NCBI GenBank assembly: GCA_035494015.1 | Contig: DATJHJ010000051.1 | Coordinates: 1-29,577, forward strand | Direction: 5' to 3' | DNA length: 29,577 bases | Source: CADCTB01 sp035494015 | GTDB lineage: Bacteria; Actinomycetota; Acidimicrobiia; Acidimicrobiales; AC-14 | Shown here: positions 21,943-29,034 of the stretch, one piece after another | Layout: each line of letters begins with the position of its first letter | Position numbering within the stretch: position 1 is the stretch's first letter | Translations under genes and position numbers: made by a program | The notes under the pieces: generated by a model | What the model was told of the DNA's origin: nothing | Database searches by the model: none | The model's input: only the letters and a program-made list of their open reading frames with translations

Positions 21943-23175
21943 ATGCGCACTCCCATGCTCGTCGTCCTCGACGAGATCGAAGAGCTGAGCCTCCAGGTCA
22001 CCAAGGCCACCGCCGGCCTCCGGCCCCGGCCGGGCGTGGTGTGGGCCGCGAGCTTTGCCGCCTGTGCCGAGCTCAGCGGTCAACAGGGGCCCTTCGACGT
22101 GCTGATCGCCGGCCCCTCGGCCACCAAGGGCGACGGCCTCCAGCAGCTCCGGCACCTGCGGTCCCAGACGCCGGAGACCCGCCTCATCCTCGCCCTCGAC
22201 CACTGGCGCAGCACCAGCCTGCGCGACACCGTCCGGACCGGCGCCCTCGACGCCCTCCGGCTCCCCATCTCCGACGACGACCTCGCGGAGGCGGTCGAGC
22301 AGGCCCTCCAGGCCCGCCGCCATCGGCCGCCGGGCCCGGAGGACACGCGGATGGCCGCCAAGGGGCACCAAGGGACCGTCATCGCCGTCGTCTCGGCCAC
22401 GGGGGGCAGCGGCAAGACGTTCCTCGCCACCAACCTGGCGTACCAGCTCCAGTGCCGCCCCGGCGTCGAGACGTGCCTGATCGACCTCGACCTGCAGTTC
22501 GGGGAGCTGGCGACGGCGCTGCGGCTGCGACCCCAGGTCACCATCCACGACCTCCTGGCCCAGGAGGGCGACGCCGAGGACCTGGCGCGGCGGTTCGAGG
22601 CCCACCTCGTCCGCCACGAATCGGGCATCCGCCTGCTTGCCGCCCCGGACGAGCCCGAGGATGCCGACGCCATCGACGCCGGGGACGTGGCCCAGATCAT
22701 CGAGGCGGCCCGGTCGCGGTTCGACTTCGTCATCGTCGACACGCCGGCCGCGTTGAGCGAACCCGTGCTGGTGGCCGTCGAGCAGGCCGACCAGATCTTC
22801 GCCCTGGCCACCCTCGACCTCCCGAGCGTCCGCAACCTCGGGGTCATGCTGTCGACGCTCAAGAAGCTGAAGGTGCCGCCCGAGCGGATCAAGTTGATGC
22901 TGAACAAGGTCGAGCCGGACGTGGGCATCGACGTGGCCCGGGTGGAGCAGTACTTCCCGCAGGGCTTCTCCAGCGCCATCCCCTACGGCCGGGAGGTCAA
23001 CCGCTCGCTGAACATGGGACAGCCCCTCCTCGCCTACGCGCCGAACGGCGAGGTGGGCAAGATCCTGGCCGCCGCCCTGCTCCGTGACGTCGTCGTGGAC
23101 AACGGGGACGAAGCCGGCGACGAGGCGGCCGTGACCCGCCCCCGCCGGAGTTGGTTGCACAGGAGGTCGGCGTGA
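21943..23175 (+). CDS. tadZ: TadZ/CpaE-like ATPase
   Basis: A 410-residue protein with an N-terminal receiver-like domain (residues 1-125, without an obvious phospho-Asp pocket) and a MinD/ParA-type ATPase domain from about residue 140. The P-loop reads ATGGSGKTFLATNLA, lacking the first Lys of the deviant Walker A (KGG), and is followed by LIDLDLQFGEL and FVIVDTPAALSEP. TadZ/CpaE localises the Tad apparatus, often at a pole. ATG at 21943, 7 nt after cpaB. Its TGA overlaps the tadB GTG (GTGA). Confidence 0.88.
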   Translation: MRTPMLVVLDEIEELSLQVTKATAGLRPRPGVVWAASFAACAELSGQQGPFDVLIAGPSATKGDGLQQLRHLRSQTPETRLILALDHWRSTSLRDTVRTGALDALRLPISDDDLAEAVEQALQARRHRPPGPEDTRMAAKGHQGTVIAVVSATGGSGKTFLATNLAYQLQCRPGVETCLIDLDLQFGELATALRLRPQVTIHDLLAQEGDAEDLARRFEAHLVRHESGIRLLAAPDEPEDADAIDAGDVAQIIEAARSRFDFVIVDTPAALSEPVLVAVEQADQIFALATLDLPSVRNLGVMLSTLKKLKVPPERIKLMLNKVEPDVGIDVARVEQYFPQGFSSAIPYGREVNRSLNMGQPLLAYAPNGEVGKILAAALLRDVVVDNGDEAGDEAAVTRPRRSWLHRRSA

Positions 23176-24128
23176 CCGGCATGGCCCTGCCGTTGCTGGC
23201 CATGGCCGTCGGCGCCGGTGTGCTCGTGGCCGCGGCCGTCTTCCACCGCGCGGACGAGGACGAGGTGCTCAGCGACCTCCTCGGCCTGCGAGCCCAGTGG
23301 CCGGAAGGCGAAGACGACGACGACGAGCTGAGCCCGGTGACGGGCCGGGCCGTGGAGCTGGCCGGCCAGGTCGTCGAGCGGATGGACCGAGCGCGGTCGC
23401 TGGGCAACCTGCTCGAACGGGCCAAGATCCCCCTGCGCCCGGGCGAGTTCGTCATCGTGCTGGCCGGCGCCGCGCTGGCGGCGGCCGCCATCGTCGTGGC
23501 CGTCAGCGGCTCGATGCTGACCGGCGTCGGTGCCGGGATCCTGGTCGTGCTCGTCACCGCCCAGCTGCTGCGGCGCCGGGTGACCAAGCGGCGCAAGGCC
23601 TTCGAGGCCCAGCTCCCGGACGCCCTGAGCCTGGTGGCCTCCTCGCTGGCCGCCGGGCACACCTTCCTCCGGGCCGTGCAGATGATGTGCGAGGAGTCGC
23701 CCCCGCCGCTGTCCGAGGAGTTCGCCCGCCTGGTGGCGGAGACTCGCCTCGGCGACTCCGTCGTGGAGGCGTTGGAGCGCACCGCGCTGCGGCTCCAGAT
23801 CCGCGACCTGGACATGGTCGTCCAGGCCATCCGTATCCAGCAGACGGTCGGCGGGCGGCTGGCCGACCTCCTGCACACCCTGTCGGACGTCATCCGGGCC
23901 CGGGACGAAGTCCGGCGGGAGGTGATGGTCCTCACCGCGGAAGGTCGGATGTCCGCCTACGTCCTCACCGGCATGGTCCCGTTCCTGTTCGCGGTGATCG
24001 AGGTCCTGAACCCCACCTACGTCAAGCCGCTGTACTCCGGCATGGGCCTCGTGCTGCTCATCGGGTGCGGCGTGTCCGTGGTCGCCGGGCTCTTCGTGAT
24101 CCTCCGCATGGTCAAGATCGACGTGTGA
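23172..24128 (+). CDS. tadB: TadB-like pilus inner-membrane platform protein
   Basis: A 318-residue T2SSF-domain protein: an N-terminal helix (MALPLLAMAVGAGVLVAAAVF), an acidic linker, two helices around residues 92-135, the cytoplasmic T2SSF helical bundle (FEAQLPDALSLVASSLAAGHTFLRAVQ) and two C-terminal helices. TadB with TadC forms the platform on which the motor ATPase drives pilin assembly. GTG at 23172 is preceded by AGGAGG with 5-6 nt spacing and overlaps the tadZ stop; the frame extends 7 codons further upstream without a ribosome binding site. Its stop overlaps the next start (TGATG). Confidence 0.9.
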   Translation: MTGMALPLLAMAVGAGVLVAAAVFHRADEDEVLSDLLGLRAQWPEGEDDDDELSPVTGRAVELAGQVVERMDRARSLGNLLERAKIPLRPGEFVIVLAGAALAAAAIVVAVSGSMLTGVGAGILVVLVTAQLLRRRVTKRRKAFEAQLPDALSLVASSLAAGHTFLRAVQMMCEESPPPLSEEFARLVAETRLGDSVVEALERTALRLQIRDLDMVVQAIRIQQTVGGRLADLLHTLSDVIRARDEVRREVMVLTAEGRMSAYVLTGMVPFLFAVIEVLNPTYVKPLYSGMGLVLLIGCGVSVVAGLFVILRMVKIDV

Positions 24129-25039
24129 TGGGCGCGCCGATGCTGCTCTGCCTGGCCCTGGCCGCCTGCGGGCTGGGCGTGGTCGTGATGACCGCCGTGC
24201 GGGCCCGCAAGCTGGCACCGGATTTCGACGAGTTCCTCAACGAGCTCGACTACGCCGACGACGACGCGCCGAGCGTGCTGTCCCAGCCCGTGCTCACCCG
24301 CACGGTGGGCGCGGTGTGGCGGGCCTTCGCGGCCCGGGTGGAGGCGCTCCTGCCGGCCAACCACATCGCCAAGATCGAGCACCAGCTGGCCAAGGCGGGC
24401 CGGTCGGGCAAGCGGCGGGCCGGCGAGCACGTCGCCATCCAGTTCGCCTTGGCGGCCGCCGGACTGGCGGGGGCCCGGTTCCTGCCAGGAGGAACCCCCT
24501 TGAGCGGGCCGCTCGGCTACGTGCTGCTGCCCGTCTGCGGCTTCATGCTCCCCTCGGCGCGGCTGAAGCGGGCCATCCGTACCCGGTCGGAGTCCATCTT
24601 CAAGGACCTCCCCGACATCGTGGACATGCTGGCCATCGCCGTCGAGGCCGGCAGCGGCTTCGAGGCGGCCATCGCCACCGTCTGCACCAACTTCCATTCG
24701 CCCCTGACCGAGGAGCTGACCACCGCCCTGCAGGAGATGGAGCTCGGGCTGCCGCGGCGCCAAGCCCTGCAGCAGCTCCGGGACCGGGTCGACGTCGACG
24801 TCGTGCGCACGCTCATGCTCGCCCTCCTCCAGGCGGACGCCCTGGGCATCCCCATCGGCCGGGTCCTCAAGGCCCAGGCCATGGAAGTACGGGCCCGCCG
24901 CCGGGCCTGGGCCCGGGAGAAGGCGGCCAAGCTGCCGGTCAAGATCATGTTCCCGCTGGTCCTGTTCATCTTCCCGCCCATCCTCGGCCTGGTCCTCGGG
25001 CCCGCCGCCTTCTCCTTCGGCAAGCTGGGCGGGGGCTGA
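24128..25039 (+). CDS. tadC: TadC-like pilus inner-membrane platform protein
   Basis: A 303-residue T2SSF-domain protein: N-terminal helix (LLCLALAACGLGVVVMTAV), membrane segments around residues 105-140, the T2SSF bundle (FKDLPDIVDMLAIAVEAGSGFEAAI) and a hydrophobic C-terminal helix (MFPLVLFIFPPILGLVLGPAA). It is the normal partner of TadB and directly follows it with a one-base overlap. The last gene of the Tad operon in this window; a 47-bp direct repeat begins 8 nt after its stop. Confidence 0.9.
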   Translation: MGAPMLLCLALAACGLGVVVMTAVRARKLAPDFDEFLNELDYADDDAPSVLSQPVLTRTVGAVWRAFAARVEALLPANHIAKIEHQLAKAGRSGKRRAGEHVAIQFALAAAGLAGARFLPGGTPLSGPLGYVLLPVCGFMLPSARLKRAIRTRSESIFKDLPDIVDMLAIAVEAGSGFEAAIATVCTNFHSPLTEELTTALQEMELGLPRRQALQQLRDRVDVDVVRTLMLALLQADALGIPIGRVLKAQAMEVRARRRAWAREKAAKLPVKIMFPLVLFIFPPILGLVLGPAAFSFGKLGGG

Positions 25040-25046
25040 CCTCGAC

Positions 25047-25093
25047 CGTTTGGTCAGTTGGGGGTCGCATAGGGCCGCGGATTGACCAATCGG
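25047..25093 (+). repeat. 47-bp direct repeat, left copy
   Basis: Matches the copy at 26011-26057 at 43 of 47 positions. It begins CGTTTGGTCA and ends TTGACCAATCGG. Read in the proper frame it contains codons for FGQLGVA plus a stop, exactly the C-terminus of the downstream AbiEi/DUF559 protein, so it may be the remnant of an earlier gene copy. The outer arms form an imperfect inverted repeat (10 of 12). Confidence 0.85.
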
Positions 25094-25127
25094 TTCGCTG
25101 TCACACCCCGGCGGCATCCTTAGGGCC

Positions 25128-26036
25128 GTGAGCTCACATCTGGCAGCCAACCAGATCGCCCGTCGCCAGCATGCCCTGATCACCCACGATCAGGCGCTGG
25201 CCGCAGGCCTCAGCCGTACCCAGATCCGCCGGCGCTGCCGCTCCGGCGAGTGGACGGCCACCCGGCCCGGCGTCTACGCGGTGACCGGGGCGCCACCCAC
25301 CCAGCTGCAATCCATTGCTGCCGTCGCCCTCTGTGCTCAGCCGCGAGCGTGGATCTCGCACCAGACGGCCGCCGCGCTGTGGGGCGTGCGGGCTATGGAC
25401 GATGACATGATTCACGTCCTGACCGGGCTCGACCGCAGGGTACGGCTCGGCGGCGTGCGCGGCCATCGGTCCAGCGCTCTGTTCACCGCCGACCTCACCA
25501 CTATCCAACGACTCCCGGTTGTCACCCCGGCCCGGGCGCTCGTGGACATCTCGGCCGCCCAGACGTACCGGGCGTTGGGCAGCGCGGTCGACGATCTGCT
25601 CCGGCGGCGAGTGATGACATTGGCCGCCCTGCGGTCCTGTGTCGCTCGATTGGAGGCGGCGCCCGGGCGGCGCATGTCCATCCTCCACGAGCTACTGGCC
25701 GAGCGGCTGCCTGGGTACGACCCGGGGGAAAGCGACCTCGAGACCCGGGTGCTCCGGATACTCATCGCCCACGGATTCCCGCCGCCCGTGCAGCAGCACC
25801 GGATCAGGGTGGGTGGCCGGACCATACGGGTCGACCTGGCCTACCCGGCGCTACGGCTGGCCATTGAGCTGGACGGGTGGGAGTTCCACGGGACCCGGAC
25901 GGTGTTCGACGATGATCGGGCCCGCGCCAACCTCCTCGTGGCCGCCGGCTGGATCGTGGTCCGGTTCACGTCCCGCTCGTCCGACGCCGAGATCGTCGAG
26001 TGCCTGCGAGCGTTTGGTCAATTGGGGGTCGCATAG
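25128..26036 (+). CDS. AbiEi-like antitoxin-domain / DUF559 protein
   Basis: A 302-residue protein. Residues about 8-55 form a winged-helix AbiEi_4-type domain (HALITHDQALAAGLSRTQIRRR; GEWTATRPGVYAVTG), and the C-terminal 100 residues a DUF559 domain of the PD-(D/E)XK/Vsr-like nuclease fold (LETRVLRILIAHGF; VDLAYPALRLAIELDG; FDDDRARANLLVAAGW). Such proteins are multicopy in actinobacteria and listed as type IV antitoxin-like, but no toxin partner (AbiEii) is next to it. GTG at 25128 has no clear Shine-Dalgarno sequence; CATCCT seven bases upstream may be a leaderless -10. The last 8 codons and stop lie within the right copy of a 47-bp direct repeat. Codon use is slightly less GC-biased than the neighbours, compatible with transfer. 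Confidence 0.83.
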   Translation: MSSHLAANQIARRQHALITHDQALAAGLSRTQIRRRCRSGEWTATRPGVYAVTGAPPTQLQSIAAVALCAQPRAWISHQTAAALWGVRAMDDDMIHVLTGLDRRVRLGGVRGHRSSALFTADLTTIQRLPVVTPARALVDISAAQTYRALGSAVDDLLRRRVMTLAALRSCVARLEAAPGRRMSILHELLAERLPGYDPGESDLETRVLRILIAHGFPPPVQQHRIRVGGRTIRVDLAYPALRLAIELDGWEFHGTRTVFDDDRARANLLVAAGWIVVRFTSRSSDAEIVECLRAFGQLGVA

Positions 26037-26057
26037 GGCCTCGGTTTGACCAAACGG
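26011..26057 (+). repeat. 47-bp direct repeat, right copy, with 11-bp inverted arms
   Basis: Overlaps the 3' end of the AbiEi/DUF559 gene and extends 21 bp past its stop. The arms CGTTTGGTCAA (26011-26021) and TTGACCAAACG (26046-26056) are perfectly inverted, with a 24-nt spacer. It could be a terminator-like stem, a protein-binding site, or a recombination site together with the left copy. Confidence 0.85.
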
Positions 26058-26097
26058 TGGCGGGGCCGCGGAAGTTACGCAGATCCGCGAGTCGATC

Positions 26098-26109
26098 TAC
26101 CCTGTAGGC
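26098..26109 (+). promoter_or_regulatory. -10-like TACCCT before the cysD leader ORF
   Basis: TACCCT (26098-26103) fits TAnnnT and ends 6 nt before GTG at 26110, predicting transcription starting at or next to that GTG. The same hexamer precedes the response-regulator start at 14311. Confidence 0.45.
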
Positions 26110-26142
26110 GTGGTCGTCACCGGCGACCGGAACCGACGATGA
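26110..26142 (+). CDS. leaderless 10-codon ORF overlapping the cysD start
   Basis: GTG at 26110 opens a 10-codon frame (VVVTGDRNRR with the first codon read as Met) ending in TGA at 26140-26142, which overlaps the cysD ATG (26139) as ATGA. cysD itself has no Shine-Dalgarno sequence, so its translation probably depends on this ORF. Mycobacterial sulfur genes are known to have leaderless, coupled upstream ORFs, but those carry Cys codon runs; this one has none and instead ends in Arg-Asn-Arg-Arg. Confidence 0.5.
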   Translation: MVVTGDRNRR

Positions 26143-27074
26143 CCACAGCCTCCCCCACCGACAAGCTCGGGCGCCACGAGCTCAGCCACCTGGATGCCCT
26201 CGAGGCCGAGGCCGTGTTCATCTTCCGCGAGGTGGCGGCCGAGCTGGAGCGGCCGGCGCTGCTGTTCAGCGGGGGCAAGGACTCGATCGTCCTGCTGCGC
26301 CTGGCCGAGAAGGCGTTCCGGCCCGCGGCCTTCCCGTTCCCGATCATGCATGTCGACACCGGGCACAACTTCCCCGAGGTCCTTGAGTTCCGGGACCGGC
26401 GGGTGGCCGAGCTCGGCGAGCGCCTGATCGTGGCGTCGGTCCAGGAGTCGATCGACCGGGGCCGGGCGGTCGAGGAGCCGGGCGTGGGATCCAGCCGGAA
26501 CCGGCTGCAGACCGTCACCCTGCTCGACGCCATCGCCGAGCACGGCTTCGACGCCTGCTTCGGCGGCGGGCGGCGGGACGAAGAGAAGGCCCGGGCCAAG
26601 GAGCGGGTGTTCTCGTTCCGGGACGACTTCGGGCAGTGGGATCCCAAGGCGCAGCGGCCCGAGCTGTGGTCGCTCTACAACGGGCGCATCCGCAAGGGCG
26701 AGCACATCCGCGCCTTCCCCATCTCCAACTGGACCGAGCTCGACGTGTGGCAGTACATCCAGCGCGAGGGCCTGGAGGTCCCCAAGATGTACTTCGCCCA
26801 CCGCAGGGAGGTGGTCGAGCGCGACAGCATGCTCCTGGCCGTCAGCCAGTGGATCAGGCCCCGCCCGGAAGAACGGGCCTACGAGGCCACCGTCCGGTAC
26901 CGCACCGTGGGCGACATGAACTGCACCGGGGCAGTGGAGTCCTCGGCCGCCACCATCGACGAGATCATCGAGGAGGTGGCGGCCACCCGCATCACCGAGC
27001 GGGGCGCCACCTGGGCCGACGACCGGTTCTCCGAGGCGGCCATGGAGGACCGCAAGAAGGAGGGTTACTTCTAA
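26139..27074 (+). CDS. cysD: sulfate adenylyltransferase subunit 2
   Basis: A 311-residue protein with the PP-loop motif SGGKDS (residues 44-49) and typical CysD blocks: HVDTGHNFPEVLEFRD, CFGGGRRDEEKARAKER, SLYNGRI.KGEHIRAFPISNWTELDVWQYI and the C-terminal KKEGYF. With CysN it makes adenosine 5'-phosphosulfate from sulfate and ATP in assimilation. The frame stays open to 26046 but that extension covers the right repeat and the promoter. The ATG at 26139 gives the family N-terminus and couples to the 10-codon ORF. cysN follows after 3 nt. Confidence 0.95.
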   Translation: MTTASPTDKLGRHELSHLDALEAEAVFIFREVAAELERPALLFSGGKDSIVLLRLAEKAFRPAAFPFPIMHVDTGHNFPEVLEFRDRRVAELGERLIVASVQESIDRGRAVEEPGVGSSRNRLQTVTLLDAIAEHGFDACFGGGRRDEEKARAKERVFSFRDDFGQWDPKAQRPELWSLYNGRIRKGEHIRAFPISNWTELDVWQYIQREGLEVPKMYFAHRREVVERDSMLLAVSQWIRPRPEERAYEATVRYRTVGDMNCTGAVESSAATIDEIIEEVAATRITERGATWADDRFSEAAMEDRKKEGYF

Positions 27075-27077
27075 GCG

Positions 27078-28325
27078 ATGGAGCTGCTGCGGCTGGCCAC
27101 GGCCGGCTCCGTCGACGACGGCAAGAGCACGCTGATCGGCCGGCTGCTGTTCGACTCCAAGGCCATCTTCGAGGACCAACTGGCGTCGGTGGAACGGGCC
27201 AGCGTGCAGCGGGGCCACGAGTACACCAACCTGGCCCTGCTCACCGACGGCCTGCGGGCCGAGCGCGAGCAGGGCATCACCATCGACGTGGCCTACCGGT
27301 ACTTCGCCACGCCCCGCCGCAAGTTCATCATCGCCGACACCCCGGGCCACGTGCAGTACACGCGGAACATGGTCACCGGCGCCTCGACCGCCGACCTGGC
27401 CGTGGTCCTGGTCGACGCCCGCAAGGGCGTGCTCGAGCAGTCCCGCCGCCACGCCTACCTGGCCACCCTGCTGCGCATCCCCCATCTGGTCGTGGCCGTG
27501 AACAAGATGGACCTGGTCGACTGGGACGAGGAGCGGTTCCGCTCGATCGTCGCCGACTTCACCGCCTTCGCCGGGCTGCTGGAGGTGGCCGACGTCACGT
27601 TCATCCCCATGTCCGCCCTGCAGGGCGACAACGTGGTCGACCGGTCGACCCGCATGCCGTGGTACGACGGCCCCCCGCTGCTCGAGCACCTCGAGACCGT
27701 TCACATCGCCGAGGACCGCAACCTGGTCGACGTCCGGTTCCCGGTGCAGTACGTGCTGCGCCCGATCTCCGGCGCCCACCACGACTACCGCGGCTACGCC
27801 GGCCAGGTGGCGGGCGGGGTCCTGAAGCCGGGCGACGACGTTCTCGTCCTGCCCTCGGGCCTGCGGTCGCGGGTGGCCGCCATCGACACCTACGACGGCC
27901 CGGTCGACGAGGCGTTCACCGGCATGTCGGTGACCGTGCGCCTGGCCGACGACCTCGACGTCTCCCGAGGCGACATGCTCAGCGACCCGGAGAACCAGCC
28001 GTCGGCCAGCCAGGACGTGGATGCGCTGGTCTGCTGGATGGCCGACCGGCCCCTCACCCAAGGGTCGCGCTACGCCATCAAGCACACAACCCGCTGGGCC
28101 CGGGCCATGGTGGCCGACCTCGGCTACCGCCTGAACGTGAACACCCTGGAACAGGACAGCACCGCCACCGAGCTCGGCCTGAACGCCATCGGCCAGGTCC
28201 GGCTACGGGTCACCGCGCCCTTGATGCATGACAGCTACCGGCGGAACCGCACCACGGGCAGTTTCATCCTCGTCGACGAAGCGACCAACGCCACGGCCGG
28301 CGCGGGGATGATCCTGGGCGACTGA
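27078..28325 (+). CDS. cysN: sulfate adenylyltransferase subunit 1 (GTPase)
   Basis: A 415-residue EF-Tu-like GTPase: P-loop GSVDDGKST (10-18), switch region EREQGITIDVAYRYF, DTPGHVQYTRNMVTGAS, and the NKMD specificity motif (VNKMDLVDW), then two beta-barrel domains. It couples GTP hydrolysis to APS formation by CysD. The length shows that no CysC (APS kinase) domain is fused at the C-terminus, so APS must be phosphorylated or reduced by products encoded elsewhere. ATG at 27078, 3 nt after cysD. The last 123 bp are overlapped on the other strand by a coiled-coil protein gene. Confidence 0.95.
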   Translation: MELLRLATAGSVDDGKSTLIGRLLFDSKAIFEDQLASVERASVQRGHEYTNLALLTDGLRAEREQGITIDVAYRYFATPRRKFIIADTPGHVQYTRNMVTGASTADLAVVLVDARKGVLEQSRRHAYLATLLRIPHLVVAVNKMDLVDWDEERFRSIVADFTAFAGLLEVADVTFIPMSALQGDNVVDRSTRMPWYDGPPLLEHLETVHIAEDRNLVDVRFPVQYVLRPISGAHHDYRGYAGQVAGGVLKPGDDVLVLPSGLRSRVAAIDTYDGPVDEAFTGMSVTVRLADDLDVSRGDMLSDPENQPSASQDVDALVCWMADRPLTQGSRYAIKHTTRWARAMVADLGYRLNVNTLEQDSTATELGLNAIGQVRLRVTAPLMHDSYRRNRTTGSFILVDEATNATAGAGMILGD

Positions 28326-29009
28326 GCCGGCGCCGGGCGACCGCATCGTCTCCGCCCAACGGGCCCGGTTGCGACGGGCCAGGCGGTCGGCGGCGGCCGC
28401 AAGTTGGGCATCGAGGTCGTCCAGCAGGGTGTCGGGCTCAGGCGACTGGACGGCGGCGGCGGCAGCCGCCCGCTGCTCGGCCAGGGCGGAGATGGCGTCC
28501 CGCAGGCTCTCGGCCAGCGCGTCGAGCCGGCGACCCTGGGCGGCGACGGCCTCGGCCAGCCGTTCGAGGTCGCCCGCGGTGGTGACCTGCAGCTCGACGA
28601 GGGCGGCCAGGCGGCGGTCGACGCCGTCCCAACGCTCGGTGAGCCGCTGCTCCGCCTCCTCCAGGTTGTCCAGCCGGCCGGTCAGCGCCTGCACGACCTC
28701 CCGGTCCCGCTCCTGCCCGGCGACCAGCGAGGTCAGACCGTCAAGGCGTTGGTCGACGCTGTCGCTGAGCGCGGCCAGTTGGTCCGACAGCGGCCCTTCC
28801 TCCACCTGGGCCTCGAGGCTGGCCAGCCTGATGTCCGTCGCCTCCGCCGCCGAGCTCAGATGGGACCCGATGGCGGCGAGGCCGCGGCGCAGCCGGTCGA
28901 GATCGGCGATAGGGACGCTGTGGCCTCCGGCCGCGACCTCGACCCGGACGCGTAGGGCCCGGACCTCGTCCTCTAGGGCCTCGATCCGGCCGGGCTCGTC
29001 GTCCGCCAT
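28203..29009 (-). CDS. coiled-coil protein
   Basis: A 268-residue, Leu/Ala/Glu/Arg-rich protein with heptad-like spacing over residues 5-215 (RIEALEDEVRALRVRVEV; LAALSDSVDQRLDGLTSLV; NLEEAEQRLTERWDGVDRRLAAL), no Cys and no membrane segment. The last 41 residues are encoded opposite the end of cysN and lose the coiled-coil character. ATG at 29009 follows AGGGGAG directly and TACGGT (29017-29022) seven bases upstream, so a leaderless start is possible. The function is unknown; the neighbouring gene upstream encodes a similar helical protein, suggesting a related pair. Confidence 0.65.
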   Translation of the reverse strand: MADDEPGRIEALEDEVRALRVRVEVAAGGHSVPIADLDRLRRGLAAIGSHLSSAAEATDIRLASLEAQVEEGPLSDQLAALSDSVDQRLDGLTSLVAGQERDREVVQALTGRLDNLEEAEQRLTERWDGVDRRLAALVELQVTTAGDLERLAEAVAAQGRRLDALAESLRDAISALAEQRAAAAAAVQSPEPDTLLDDLDAQLAAAADRLARRNRARWAETMRSPGAGSVAQDHPRAGRGVGRFVDEDETARGAVPPVAVMHQGRGDP

Positions 29010-29034
29010 CTCCCCTACCGTAAACCCGGAGCGA

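Noticed and set aside
25047..26057. Insertion sequence with a transposase
   Set aside because: The enclosed gene is an AbiEi/DUF559 protein without transposase motifs, and no short target-site duplications were recognised. Kept as direct repeats only.
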